Position numbers and translations under genes: made by a program. The notes under the pieces are model-generated. The model did not search any database. It was not told the origin of the DNA and saw nothing but the letters and a program-made list of their open reading frames with translations. A stretch of DNA of 64,000 nucleotides from Mycocentrospora acerina (lineage: Eukaryota; Ascomycota; Dothideomycetes; Pleosporales), in the NCBI GenBank assembly GCA_022701365.1, contig JAKUHH010000290.1, forward strand, positions 124,001 through 188,000, read 5' to 3'. Below are positions 45,900 through 58,885 of this stretch, piece after piece; within the stretch, counting starts at the first letter, position 1; each line of letters begins with the position of its first letter.

Positions 45900-47544
45900 A
45901 TGGCCACTCGACAGACCCACACGTCTGACTTGGAGAAGAATTCGGTCCTTGAAGTCGATAACATTACACAATGCGAAAAGGACTTGAAGGGAGAGGATGC
46001 GATTCCTGGAGCCGATTACTCTGGTGCAGTAGCCAAAACAGATCCAAAGGAGATAGCTTTGGTGCGCAGACTTGACTCTCGTATCATGCCGGCGCTATTC
46101 TGCATGTATTTTCTGTAAGTCTGCATCGACTTCTTCTGCAAGCTACTTTCAAGCGATGCAGCTCTAACATACTGCAGGAACAAGCTTGATCAAAATGCGA
46201 TTGCCAATGCAAGACTGAATGGCCTAGAGAAAGATCTGGGCTTGAAAGGATCCCAATACAACACCTGCATCTCTATCCTTTACGTCGGATACTTATTTGC
46301 ACAGATTCCTTCGAATATGCTCTTGTCGTCGAAACTTGTGCGCCCCTCGTTGTACATGGCTTCATGCATGATTGTATGGGGTGTAGCAGCGACTCTTACG
46401 TCGCTCGTCAAGAATTACGTCGGGCTGGTCATGGCTCGATTCTTCCTAGGTTTTGTCGAAGCTCCGTTCTATCCAGGAGCACTCTACATTTTGTCTCTGT
46501 TCTACACACGCAAGGAGATTGCGACTCGAGTCTCCATTCTGTACGCTGGCAATATCTTCGCTGTGGCCTTTGCCGGGCTTATTGCAGCTGCTACTTTCTC
46601 AACCTTGGACGATAAACATGGCATGCATGGATGGCAATGGCTCTTTATTATCGAGGGCGTCGTAACGATTGGCGTGGCTATTGGGTGCATCTGGCTGCTA
46701 CCAGATGAGCCGCTCAGTACTAGATGGTTAACGCCTGAGGAGCGCCAGCTCGCCCATGATCGCATCCGAAGGGATACAGTTGGTTTGGAAGAAAGCAAGG
46801 GAGCACGAGATGGCTTTATGCAAGCTATCCGGGACCCAAGACTTTACCTGTTGGTATTTATGCAAAACATGCACTTGAGCGCGACCTCATTCAATCAGGT
46901 AAGACTCTCGAACAGATGTTGAAGAAACCAACTAACAAACTCCTTCAGTTCTTCCCTACTGTTGTGAAGTCTCTCGGGTTTAATACAACCATCACATTGG
47001 TACTCACAGCCCCACCCACGCTTGTCGCAGGTGCAGTTGGAATCTTGGTTGGAATTTCGTCTGGTAAATTCAACGATCGAACCTGGCATATCACCGTCAT
47101 GATGAGCATCGCCGTTGCAGGCTTCCTCATCAGCGCTATTACACTAAATATCGCTGCACGTTATGTGTCCTGTTTTCTATTTGCTTCAGGTCCGTGGTTC
47201 TACTCGCTTCTTGTCCCCACTCACTGCAATATCACTAACTCATATTCGTAGGTGTTTACTCAGTCAACTCAGTCATCCTGGGCTGGGTCTCTGGAACTCT
47301 CGGCCAAACAGCTGAGAAGAAGGCCGTGTCGCTATCCATTGTCAACGTTGCGTCCATGGCGAGCTTCATCTACACGCCATATCTGTACCCGAAAAGCGAT
47401 GGACCGAAATATGTTATTGCTATGAGTTCTAACGCGTCTTTTGCGGCTGCGAGTATTCTAGCTGCGTGGGCACTGAGGACATGGCTCACGGTGCAAAATA
47501 GGCGACTGAAGAGGGAAGGCGTCAATGTGTTTTATGCATACTAA
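45900..47544 (+). CDS. MFS transporter, anion:cation symporter (allantoate permease) type
   Basis: Exons 45900-46114, 46178-46898, 46949-47189 and 47252-47544 give 489 residues. The N-terminal 60 residues are hydrophilic. The signature of the ACS family is clear: LDQNAIANARLNGLEKDLGL after TM1, YNTCISILYVGYLFAQIPSN in TM2, and GFVEAPFYPGALY in TM4-5. About 12 TMs are visible, split by a cytoplasmic loop (EPLSTRWLTPEERQLAHDRI). Relatives carry carboxylates such as allantoate, nicotinate, pantothenate or tartrate. Next to a lyase and two regulators it probably imports the substrate of this cluster. Confidence 0.92.
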
Positions 47545-48889
47545 GAAGTAGTAGAGAAGATAGATATCATATCGTTTTGGTGGCCCGCAAGCGACATGGT
47601 TCATACTGTTCTCCTCCGTTTGTGCAAATGGAAACGATTTTGGTGGGAATAGCAAGTCAGAGACTCAGAGCAAATAATATGTTTTTACGAACATCTAGGC
47701 AGCTTGTAAAGCAAGCATAATTGTATTTGTCAGAGAAGTATTGAACCAGTGTAGATTGAGTGAGATTCATGTCATAAGTACCTGTTCTTTGTACCTGTTC
47801 CTAACGGTTTGCTCTATAGTAGAAATCTCAATAGAGTAACAACAATCAAGCTCATCTATTCAAAACACATGCATTCCCAAAAACAATACATATCTCCATA
47901 ACTGTGCGAATAACAAGTCAAGCGTGGTATTATGTAGTCATCAAAAAGGCAAATCCGGAGTTCTATGCATCACAAGTAAAACCACCCCCCAAATTTTACC
48001 ATTGCATCTGGAAATGTTTCTCTATGAATTTAGGCAATGTCCACATGACAGCTGTAACATGAAAGTACAGCCTATGTTAGACCCAGACTGCCTCTCCCAT
48101 GGAGTCTGTGTATCTACAGGAATACATTCTGCAAGCTTTGCTAGAATACTACACAAACGCTCCAGATCAACTTCTACAATCGAAGATCAGCTCTGGTTAT
48201 TGTTTGAATTGATCATCTGATTGATCGATAAGTTAATAGCCATTCAATAAGAAACAACAGTACACATCACTGGCAAAGGGCTATCTGAACGTTCTTGAAT
48301 CGCCCTTGCCTACCAGCATAGCCTCAATCTCTTTGTGGCCTCTAGCTGAAGCTGCCTGAAGTACGCTGCTAATGCTTCTACCACGTGTCAACGTCGGCGG
48401 CCTCGTCCAGTAGCACTATCACCATGTCTTTGTACAATACCGTACCCCAAACTTGAATTTTGTCGTCGTGCTCAAAAATTGATGGTGGCGACTATTTGAT
48501 CTGTAAATTCGAAGGGTGCGCGAGACAATTAGACATCGTTGCAGCCACCAACCTATTATGCAGCGCAGCAGAACAGATGCAGTTACAACAATCAGGCATC
48601 TCGAACGACTGATACGGACTATTGGGTGCCCTTTTTTAATGAGAGATGGTGCAATCTAGAATTGTAAACCAAATCTGTCAGTGAAAATCTTGATGTCATG
48701 ATCCTAAATCAACGCTGGTAAAGGATCATCCATGGTGGAGGATATAAATGATCTGGCCGGTGTGACAATCCGAGGCAGTGCATGAAGACAGCAAATAGCC
48801 CTCGTAAAATTCGATGGGACCTGTCATGTATCTTTCCGCAATTTATAAACGCGCGAGCTTAGGCGCACAACAAGAGAACGAAAACCCTG
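47545..48889. other. intergenic, no gene supported
   Basis: A 98-codon plus-strand frame at 47924-48220 has no family. A short stretch near 48300-48420 could read, on the minus strand, like an ankyrin remnant (ASARGHKEIEAMLVG), too short to call. Confidence 0.5.
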
Positions 48890-51800
48890 CTATGTGCGGC
48901 GCCTGACCTGTCGACTTGTCGTAGCTTGATCTCTGACCGTATTTGTGCTCTGGCTCAACGAGATACCCTGTGTGTTTGTAGATTGGCAGTCTTCCCTTGG
49001 AGGCAAGTAAGGAGAGCTTCGTGGCGTAGTATAGGTGTGAGTGTATGCTTCGAGGTTTTCTGCTGCAGCCTGTCTTATTGGCATGTATCGCGAAGGGTAA
49101 CATGTTTCCCACCACATCTTTCTCCGGCTGTCAGCATCATCCTCGGTTTCTTCATCACTATCTTCGTTCACATGGTTCCGCCTCTTCGCCGAAGGGCCTA
49201 CTACGTGTCTGTTCATCGCCTCCTTTGACGTCGTCATCCCAGTATTGGCGGAGTGCAAAGGACGCGTCACGTCTCCGTATGTGCTCTTGAAGCGCTCAGA
49301 GCTGCTATGGATCAGAGACAGGCTTGTCATCGAGATATTGGACTCCAAAGCAGTTTCCTGTGGATCCAAGGGGCAGAAAGAACCAAGCGTCTCGGTAGAG
49401 ACATCATCGGTCTCATCTACTCCAAGGTTAGAGCCCCAAGACTTTGTGTGTCCAAAGATGACCGCGCCGCTATTGTTCAGGTTTTCTGGCTTAGGGGGCC
49501 TTGAAAACAGTATCAATTGTTTGGGGAAGAGTGCCTGTACAGGATTGTAATGCTCCGTGGGTGGCTCGGGAGATACTCCGGAGTTCTCGTGGCCCTGGCA
49601 GTTGCAGCGTGTGAACGGATCTGTTGGAGAGTGCCATAGCAAACCACGAACAACTTCAATGCACTTGTTATCCGTCTTGCGGGACCTGCCCATGATATTT
49701 TTCATGTCAAACATACTGGCAGCCAGATGATACTCTCCCTTCGGTAGCTGTAACCATTGCGGACAGATCCCCTCGACTTTCGATGGCATGATGATGTCCC
49801 CAAATCCACAGCCAAAAAGCGTGATCGCCTTTATAGAGTGAACAAAGTCAACCCAACCATAACCCACCGCCTTGAGAGTCGCAACGCGTGGTTCAGGGTC
49901 GCTTTCACCAGCTAGGTCTTCGAAATTCCAACCTTCGAGATGTTTTCTGAGCCGGAGCTTTAGGTTGATGCCATTCAGGCTCGCGAGTTGTTTGTGACTC
50001 TCTATAAGAAGTTCGAGGACTGACCACTTTTGCTCCACAAGGTTTTCGAACAAGTAACTTGATCTCCTCCTCTTTCGGGACCTGCTGACCTCTTGTCCTG
50101 CCGGGCGTTTCCATTCTTCTTCCTTCAATTCCTCACTCTTGCCGCGCCAAACTTCAAGTTTCCTGTTACCTTCGTCCCTAAGGACTTTTGCCGCAGATGC
50201 AGGTTCGTGTTCAGCTGCGTTCTGCATCCTATTCTCGTCGAACAAAAGCCCATCAGAGTAATTGCCTTTTTTGTAAAGTTTGAGTGACATGCGCACCAGA
50301 TGCAGCAGAGCACTCGATCCATTGACTAGCCAACCTCTTTTGGTTCTCTCATCCCATAAGACGACGTATTTCTTTTCGATCCACATGAGCTTCTGTTCAT
50401 ATACGTCGCGAAGGAAGTGGGGGGAGATATGCCTAGTCCCTGGAGCAAACGTTGCTCCTGCTGTGAAGATCTTACCAAGATTGATAGTGAATTTCTCCAA
50501 CAACGCTCCCCGGTGGGGTGATGGGAGGTCTGTCCCCTCAATGTCGTAATTGGCATCTTTGGCGCCTAATTTGTCTGGTTAACAGCGCTTCGTTTGGCGT
50601 CCAATTGAATTGTACTAACCGGCATAGTATGAGCTGTCACGTAACCAACCAACCACATGTCGAACATCGTCTAATTGATGGACGTTCATATCGCAAGCTT
50701 CTTCTAGCGCAATATCAAGATATGATATCCTCTCGCCCTCTTCATTGAACAAGAAATGCCAGATCAGCAGATCACCTAAACGTTTCACAGCAAACAGCAT
50801 GGTCGCAAAGCCTTTCAAGACGACTTTACCTTGTATTCCCACCGCCTGAGAGGCGCCAACCAAACCAGCTAATAATTCAAGCGGCATTTCAATCCCCAGT
50901 CCAGATTCAGGCTTGCTTGGTATTGGAAAACCGCCCACAAGTATCGGATTAGTGAACATATTGTGCCAGCAGAGCCCTGGCCTTTCGGTTCCCATCTTGC
51001 ATGGCGCTCTCTCCTCGAAATCAAGTTGGCAAAAGATTTCACCTTGACGTCTTTGCTCAGATGACTCGACTGAAAGGCCAGCGTCCATCGAATAACACTC
51101 TCGAATGTATGGAGTGCAATGAAAGATACCCGTTTCAGCTGGCGACGATCGAAGTGCCGCACCGAGCCACGCAAGCTGTTGCCCAGTCTCGGCGAGAGAT
51201 TCACTGGAGCCTACCGCAGTGACAATTAGTCTGCTCCCATCGACCCGAGCTTGAAGCTCTGTTCCGTCTGGTAGGCTGGCTGAAGGATCGAATGAGAACG
51301 CGTGCATATCTGAGGACGAAAATTTCACTCACCAGTGGCAAAACGTTCGAGGACGTTGCATGCAACATCAGTGATCAGTTGCATAATATGGATCCCACTG
51401 GCTGGCCACACTTGGCAAAGATACTCGAGGGCAGTCAGAGCTTGTGCATCGTCAACAGTTCCGGTAAGCGTAATGGCTCCCTCTAATACTTCTTCTGGGC
51501 TCTCATTATACCGTTGATCTTTGACATACTGTAGTGGGTTCCAGAGTAGCTCGAACGTTGCCTTGTACTCCTGTGACGGGGCCTTCCTACTGACCGCCTC
51601 GCCAGATGACGGCAGCACACCTCGGATCTGAGCTCCGATCTCCTCCATGAGGTCGGGGCTTGCACGGATTAGGGTGGTTTCTCTTTTCAATGTTGCAACA
51701 AGCCACTTGTAAGCTGCAGTCTGCAATATGAAGTCGAAGATGATGTCACTGTTGGGACTATCGTCTTGCTGGTTTTGATCCTGGCCGTGATCAAATACTT

Positions 51801-53503
51801 CAGCTTCGATGTGTTGTTCCGGCACATCGTCCCATGTTTCCATGTCATTCATGAACCTATCGATCGCTTCTTTGCCGAGTCCTTCATTATCTTTCGTGGC
51901 CTCTTCAGGCTGGGAAATCTCGTCGACCAAACGTTGGAACGTCTCTTGTACACTCCTGAGGCAGATTTTAAGTGTCAAGTGACAAGAGTGAGTCGCGACA
52001 GACTTACATACGTTCTCTTCGAACATAAAACATAACGTCGCGATGCATTGATGTCGGAGCTTGATAACCAACCTTCACAGCAAAAGCTCGAAGCAGGTCT
52101 GGCAGCAACTTTGAGATACGATCCAAAGCCTCCCTAGTTAGACCGGGGGAATTGACGACTCCAAAGAGCTCATTAGCAAGGCCAGTTATGTAGCCTTTGT
52201 CCTGTAAGGCAGGTGATGTGAATGTTGCAGACGGTGCGTATACTGTACGTGCCATAGACGGCTCTGGTAGCGATATTTTTTGTTTCTTATCCTGAGTACC
52301 ACCAAGCATCGGATCCTGTGTTGTGTGATCAGTGACATCAGTGATGACCTCGGAACCTTTGCCAGTCGAGCTCCATATATTATCTGAGAACCCATGGGTA
52401 AGAGATACCGTACTTGGGATTGTGGAAATATGCTCAAAAGAACGCTTAGAGGATGGAGGCTGCGAGTCGCGTTCTGTCACGTAGTTAGTTTAGACAAACT
52501 TTTTGTTGACGTGATCATTGCACTGACTGCCTGCCCCCTTCATTTCTTCCTTCGCCGTGCGCAACGTGGCCACCGCCACTAACGGTATCGCTGATAGCAC
52601 CTCTCTCGCGTACGCTGCCGCCGTCCCCGCCGCGTACGCCTGCCACCGCTTGTTCTTGTGCGAGTCTGCGTAGTCACACACCCCACGCACCACTAGGCAC
52701 GGAAAGCTGTCCATCAGCCCCGCTGCCTCCATCTCGAAGCATAGCACCCCGCCCAACTCCTCACTCAGTTTGTCTCTAACAACAGCATCCCTAATCACCT
52801 GGTTGCCCGACGCGATCGTGCCGTAGTGCGTCACTACTTCCTCTCCGCTGTCGCGCGCCGGTCTAACCACTTGTCTGTCGGCGCTGCACCCGTCGCACGT
52901 CTGCCCTCCTTCATGGTTATATGAGGCTTCGAACAGGACGTCAGGCCCAGCCCTGCTGCGCCGGAACTGGGTGATGTTCCCTAGCCTTGAGACGTGCTCA
53001 GACAGCTTGCTTCTGCCTCGCACCTCGTTTGCCTGTACTTTGGTTACTGCTGCTAACAGTATCTGTGGTGTCAAGTTAAGCGCCCCTGTTTGCTTAAATC
53101 CGCTCAGTGTCGTCTTGCTAATGTCATACTGCACTACCCCGCTAAACGTCCCGTATGGCTGACTAACCACTACGTCTCCTAGCCGTATGTCTACCTCATC
53201 GCTTGGGACGCCGCCGCCGATGCCCACTAACAGCACAAACCGGAGCTGCTTAAATGTTACACTCATATAAGCTATTGCCGCTACTATTGAGCTGCTGCCA
53301 ATACTGCCGGCGGGCAGGCACGCAATGGCGACGTTGTGGCCGCTGATCGAGCCGAGGATATACTGGTTCTCGTCGTAAAGATCGCGCTCGGGGTCGGGGT
53401 CGGGGTGCTCCTCGTCGAGCATCTGCTGCGCTGCCGCCAGCTCAATGGGCAGCGCGCACACCCATCCCACCGTGTAGTCTTCGCGACGCAGGGGACATGA
53501 CAT
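48890..53503 (-). CDS. large protein with N-terminal nucleoside-phosphorylase (PNP/UDP) domain
   Basis: Minus-strand exons 53503-52528, 52473-52008, 51955-51333, 51279-50620 and 50565-48890 are in phase with introns of 52-54 bp and give 1,466 residues. Residues 1-310 form the PNP_UDP domain: YTVGWVCALPIELAAAQ, LLVGIGGGVPS, LGDVVVSQP, CFEMEAAGLMDSFPCLVVRGVCDYADSH, all typical of the version fused to fungal NLRs. The next 1,150 residues contain no NACHT, NB-ARC, ankyrin, TPR or WD motif that I can see. Recognisable segments are YVVLWDERTKRGWLVNGSSALLHLVR near residue 950 and a basic RKRRRSSYLF. The first exon is distinctly more GC-rich than the rest. It is probably a self/non-self recognition or defence protein of unknown mechanism. 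Confidence 0.82.
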
Positions 53504-54609
53504 TTGGGGCGGTTACGAGGGGGGAGAACAATGGACGTATAGTTATTGGGAGTTGATGCATGCGTGAAGGGAAGAAGAAGGAAGGAATGAGCATTGTTTA
53601 GCAGCAGCAGTACTGTCGACAGTTGCTGCCTCTCAGCCTCAGCCTTGTGGCCGACACTGCAGCCTATCGCCTACATGCTAGCTTAGTGAATAGACAGCTA
53701 ATTCTACAGGTGTATAGCCATAGGCGCTAGTTAATAGTGGGGCACGGCCAGGTGATGGCAGGCCTGGAGCAAGCCACGAGGCAGGACAGCGGTATCAGGA
53801 ACGAAGTTGATTGAAAAAGCACGATAGTCAGGATAATTTTCTCCAACCACACCATGTCAAGGCAGTTAGAGCATGCAATACTGAACTTGTGAGCAGCTCT
53901 AGGGTTACTGGGCACTTGGAGTACTTTGGATGGGTATGATATCAGAGCCCGTTTTGATGGCAGAAGCAAACCCGATAGCACAGCATACTTGTACTTCAAG
54001 AATAGGTGACGGATCTACTGCAAGGCTCGGCCATGTCTGTGAATGGTACTTTAACAAAGAGAAGATAGGTTCAACACTCGTGATTATCAAGTGAGACAGA
54101 CCTAGTACAGAGACATGAGCGATTGTGCCTAAAGATGTCGCGTGCCATTGGCTGGAATCCAGTCGAGCAGATGATCTCTGTGGTCGACGTTTACAATGGT
54201 ACCAAGCATAAGTATTGGTGGTAGGGAAGCGACAGGGATTAGAAATCGTACCCCAACAATGCGACCATAAAATAAAACAATACTTTACTTGTTATAGCAT
54301 CACCAATCGTAGCATGAGATGAATAAAAGTCACATGGTAATTAGAACAACAGAGATATTTCGCATCGTCTGCAGCCCGACCTGATCCACGACCCGTAGCC
54401 TCCCCCACCGACGACAATACTTGTGCCTGGTACCATACATAGCAAGATGCTTTCGTTTTGTCCAACTCCCACTTGGAGTTTACACTTGCGCCACGCATTT
54501 TTGGGCAAGATCAAGGCTTGGTGGGTTAGGAACCCCTGCGCAGTCGAAAACTGTGTGCTGCGTCAAGTCCCGGAAGATAATTGTGCAAGCAAGTGGGTTA
54601 GAACTGTTT

Positions 54610-54647
<38 letters not shown>

Positions 54648-55582
54648 CACACATATAAACACAAAAACACGGCGAGTCATAAATCCCGAAACCTTCACCG
54701 TGTATATTTTCTGTCTGTTATGCCAGGTAATGTACCTACCCACACTAGACATCTAGGAGTCCATTATAGCACGCGCGTTCCAATTGAAGGATGAATCTAC
54801 GTGGCGATAGGGGTTGTGGCGTTGGCGTTGGTGCTAGTTCCGCAGAAGGTACTTTCTAGCGAAGAGAGGTTTGTAAGCATCTTGATGAGTGAGCGGGAAT
54901 GTCACCAGTCGCCGAGTGTGGCTGTTGGCGTGAGTGGTGGATGGGGCGGATTGTTGAGGGGTTTGTGATTGGTTTGTTGTGAGGTGAGTTGGTTTTTTTG
55001 TGTTGTGTTGTGTTATGCTATGCTCTATCATGTAAGTAGTTGGAAGAGTGGCGAATTTAAGAGTTGGGGGATGTGCATGCCTTTGATGGGATGAACTTTT
55101 TTTTCTTGGGCAAACCGATTTCAAATTATGTGTCGTGATTGATTGATAGTGAGGATGTGCAGTGAGTTGTTTATGTGACTTGAGCTATGCAGAGCATGGC
55201 TTTACTTGAAATGAGTAGTTTCCCAAGTAAGTATTTGGGCCGCGTGTGTAAGAGGAGAGTGAATGGATGGATACGAAGACAGATAGTCCGTATCTGAGAA
55301 ATTATAAACTGAGAAATTTGCTAGAAAGAAGCTTAGATGGCATCTTCTTCGTTGCGCCATTTTATCTTCAAAGATGATGAACGGTGAAGAAAAGATTTGA
55401 AAGGTTGGAACAAGATGTTCAGACGGGTACATTACAAGCACTGCGAGTCGAAATAAAACATACCAGACACATATCGATTTCATTATCATCGCAAAAAAAA
55501 GAGGAAAATCTGGGTATAAGACCAAAGGAAAGACATTTCAACATCAACATCAACATCAACCACCTCCATCCAACTCACAGAC
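53504..55582. other. intergenic with CT microsatellite
   Basis: No gene is supported. A CT run lies at 54612-54644 and low-complexity G/T-rich sequence at 54890-55020. Confidence 0.6.
54612..54644. repeat. CT dinucleotide microsatellite
   Basis: About 16 uninterrupted CT units. Confidence 0.95.
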
Positions 55583-56530
55583 TTATCCATGCTTTGCATA
55601 AACAACCTCATTCTTCCTCTTCCTGCCCCTGCACCCCTCAACAACCCACCACGCAACCGCAACAAGCATGATTCCCGTCGCAGCCCACGTCAAAGCCAGA
55701 AACTTGCCTCCCCAATCAGCCTTGACGCCAACATCATTGCCCACATTGTTAATCACCTTTGCGGCCTTGACCGCCACGGCGGTAACCAACGCACTCGCAA
55801 TAGCACTAGTGATGAACGCCAACACCGCAAGCAGCACATTCACGCACGCCGTCAGCCTGCCCGTCGCGACAATGGCGACCACGGCCGCGAGGAAACACAG
55901 CCCGATAAAGGCAATGGCAAGGCAGTACAGGACGAAGACGGCTTTCATCAGGGCGTTTAGCGCGCGGATTCCCGTGTCGATGTCTTCGGGCCAGTTTAGG
56001 TCTTGCAGGGAGACGTTGACGCCGGTGGTTGAGTTGAGGGCCTCCTCAAGCAGGGCGGTGGGGTTGAAGGTGTACATTGCGCGCTGCTTGCTGCATTCGG
56101 TGACGTTCTTGGTGATGGCGCTGGAGGGGATGGTGGCGTTTGCGACTTCGATGGGGGTGTACTGGCCGGCGCAGTGGTTCATGAGGTGGGCGCTGTACCA
56201 GTCTTCGATGCCAAGGCGGGCGGTGGCTTCGGCGATGCGGTCGTTGATGGAGGAGGAGAGGGAGTTTTGGATGCTGTTGAGGAGGTTGGAGAATGGGTTG
56301 GAGGATGAGGTGTTGCGGTCTTCGGAGAGGATGGTTTCGCCCACGAGGGAGGTGTTTAGCTGGAAGGGGTGTTAGCCGGGTGGAAGTGAGAAAGGCATGG
56401 CGAGATGCCGTACCGTGAGGAGAGAATAGTCCTCCATAAAGTCCTTTTTATGGCCGGCAAACAGGCATAGAAAGGTGAGGATGAGGGCAGCAATGCTACA
56501 TAGCACTGGGACGATGGCGGTGAGGCGCAT
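55583..56530 (-). CDS. SUR7/PalI family membrane protein
   Basis: Minus-strand exons 56530-56414 and 56359-55583 (54-bp intron) give 297 residues. TM1 lies at residues 1-23 (VPVLCSIAALILTFLCLFAG), followed by HKKDFMEDYSLLTLNTS and a luminal/extracellular region with several N-x-S/T sites and two cysteines (NHCAG, TECSK). Three more TM segments occupy the last 130 residues, then a short basic tail (RGRKRKNE). The 1+3 TM layout and the N-terminal motif are those of the SUR7/PalI family, which acts at eisosomes or in pH/cortical signalling. Confidence 0.85.
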
Positions 56531-57481
56531 GGTTGGCTGGTTGGTTGGTTGTTGTGAGCGACGCTGATGTATGTTGGGTGTTGTGATAATACGTGTTTGT
56601 AGATGGGACAGAGAAGGGACAAAGAAGAGACAACAGCAAATTTATGTCTTAAGCGACAAGGCCACGCATCAAAGAGCTCTAGGCTTCACTTTTTTGACAA
56701 AGGACAAGTCGCCTATACATATACAAATTACCCAAACCAGCATCCACATGCCAGTTTCCATTCTTAGCAGCATCTTCACGTCACACAAGCCACAAAACCC
56801 GCCCAAACTTGCTTGGACCCTAGAACCAACAGACGACACGATCTCCGTTGGTAATTTCCTGTAGCGGTAATGAATCTACATTGATCGCTAGGTTGATGTT
56901 GACGTGTAAGAAGCGCCGAGGGCGCCTACGTCATAGCGACAGGGGCTCGGCGCAAGCGAGGGTGCGTGTACCTGGCTAAAAAGGAAATGACTGGCTCTGA
57001 GCACAAGTTGTGGGAAAACCTGTTGCGCTTCGTGCGCTGGGTGGCTGGGCTATGAAACTAGAGAGGAAAATACAAGAACAAGAAAAGGGTCTGCATCGGT
57101 TGCAGCGCCATGTGGGTCGATTGGCGTGGTGCGTGGTAGGAGATGCACAGCCCTGTGTGTTTATGTATGTGTGAGTGCAAGGGCGCCAGGAAGAGGACAA
57201 GAAAATTACATCATTGTAAGGTGGAACTCGAGATGCGAATCTATTGCGCGTACATGTGCATCTACTGGCGTATGCTCGTCTAATCGTCAAATATCATCTA
57301 TCATAAGTGGCCACTGCCAAAAGATGTTCATAAATTCAAGTAACCAGTGTTTGTGCTTTTGAGTGGAATGACCATGTGTAACATCCTTGTGGGATAGTAG
57401 AGGGGATGTGTTTGTGAGAGTGTGTGAGAATGTGTGAGCGTGAGTGTGAGTGAGTGAGAAATGCCCGTCACTACCAGACCC
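56531..57481. other. intergenic, no gene supported
   Basis: It holds the SUR7/PalI promoter and the 3' region of the next gene; GTGTGAG-type simple sequence lies near 57405-57460. Confidence 0.6.
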
Positions 57482-58306
57482 TCATGATCGCGAAGGCGAC
57501 TTCTTATAATTCTTGGCGGACTGCGATGTCGATGGCGACTTGCCGATGCCGTCTGTAAAGGGCGAGTATGGAGCTGCTATCGAGTGCGGCGGGGCTCTCA
57601 TGCCTGACTGCAGCTTTGGAGGCTCGGCTGCACCTGGCCACTTGCCCTGCTCCTCGTGCAGCCTGTCGAGCGGCTCTCCGACAACGTGGTACTTTGCCCA
57701 GTTGACGGGCGGACAGCGGACTATGTTCTGGGGCTGGGGTATGGTGGGGAACCTGGTGGGGGTCGAGTGCGCCTCAATGCCTGCCGAGTCTCTGCGCGCG
57801 TCGTCGCCGTGGTGCGCGGGGAGAGGCTGGTCGTGTGCGGGCATGTCGACCAGGTCGGACAGTGTGGGCGCAAGGTCATGGCGAGGGGCGCGGGCGGCGT
57901 GGGCGCGCTGTTGGTGGAGGGAGCGCGCAAAGCTGTGGGGGTCGGCGACGGCAGCGGCCTTGAGCTCCTCGAGGGCCTGCAGGTCGCGCTTGCTCTTCTC
58001 GCGCTGCAGCTGCAGCAGGGCAATGGCGGAGCGCAGGGCGATGGCGTCGGGGTTGTCGCTCTCTGAGATGGCCACCGACGGCGGCTGCTTGATGAAGGTG
58101 GCGGCTGGCGGGGGCACCACGCGCGGGCAGGCTTGGGCGCGGTCGAGGGGAGCTAGCTGCGCGACCGTGGCCGTGGGCGTGATGGGCGACACGGGCGGAC
58201 GGTGTGGGGAGACGGAGCCGGAGCGCTTGGGCGAGTGTGCCGAGCCGGTCGACGCATTGCTCGACGACGCAGGCCGCGCAGACGTGTCGACCAGGAGTGC
58301 TGGCAT
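57482..58306 (-). CDS. conserved fungal protein of unknown function
   Basis: A 274-residue frame starting at ATG 58306; the open frame extends much further upstream, but that part is repeat-derived (HYTNTSTPYIYHYTNT) and unlikely to be translated. Residues 1-80 are Ser/Pro-rich. A helical part follows (LRSAIALLQLQREKSKRDL, then ELKAAAVADPHSFARSLH), and a C-terminal block VNWAKYHVVGEPLDRLHEEQ that looks strongly conserved. The end is basic and Ser-rich. I do not recognise a function; nuclear localisation is possible from composition. Confidence 0.75.
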   Translation of the reverse strand: MPALLVDTSARPASSSNASTGSAHSPKRSGSVSPHRPPVSPITPTATVAQLAPLDRAQACPRVVPPPAATFIKQPPSVAISESDNPDAIALRSAIALLQLQREKSKRDLQALEELKAAAVADPHSFARSLHQQRAHAARAPRHDLAPTLSDLVDMPAHDQPLPAHHGDDARRDSAGIEAHSTPTRFPTIPQPQNIVRCPPVNWAKYHVVGEPLDRLHEEQGKWPGAAEPPKLQSGMRAPPHSIAAPYSPFTDGIGKSPSTSQSAKNYKKSPSRS

Positions 58307-58885
58307 GGCGGCGACGAGGAGAGCGAGACGGTGCTCGAGGCGCAACAGCCCAGCGTCCCGGGCAGCGCAGCGCAGCGCAGCCGAGCCCAGCCCAGCCTGG
58401 TCAGCGCTCAGTAATCGCCGACCCCACAGGGATGGGCGGCGGCGGCGGAGGGCGGCGGCAGGCAGAGGACAGGCCGAACGGGGGTCTGAGAGGCGCGATC
58501 GGATCGTGGAATCTCGGCTAGGGCCGAGTCTGGACGAGGGTGCTGAGTTTAATTGTGCTGTGTAACCGAGCAGTGCAGTGCGGCGCCGTCTTGGGCCGTC
58601 TCTGGGCGCTGCGTGCAGCTGCGTCGTCGTTGTCGTTGTCGTCGTCGTCGCCGCCGTCGCACAAGACAGGCGTGCGTGCAGGAGCGAGCACTGTCCCACC
58701 GTTCGCTGGGCGCTCGCAGTGTGGGGACACGGAAAAAACAAAGACAGTTCTGCCGTGCGTTTGGCGTGCCTTTGCCATGGCGCTCCTGCGGGACAATGCA
58801 GTCGAGTGGAGTGCAGAACACAGGTCGGAGCTTTTTCCTCGCAGCCGCCATGGCGCCCGCACTCGCTTGTGGTGGGTAGTGGCAA

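Noticed and set aside
57513..58565. 350-codon plus-strand frame
   Set aside because: It is antisense to the conserved 57482-58306 gene and arises from high GC content.
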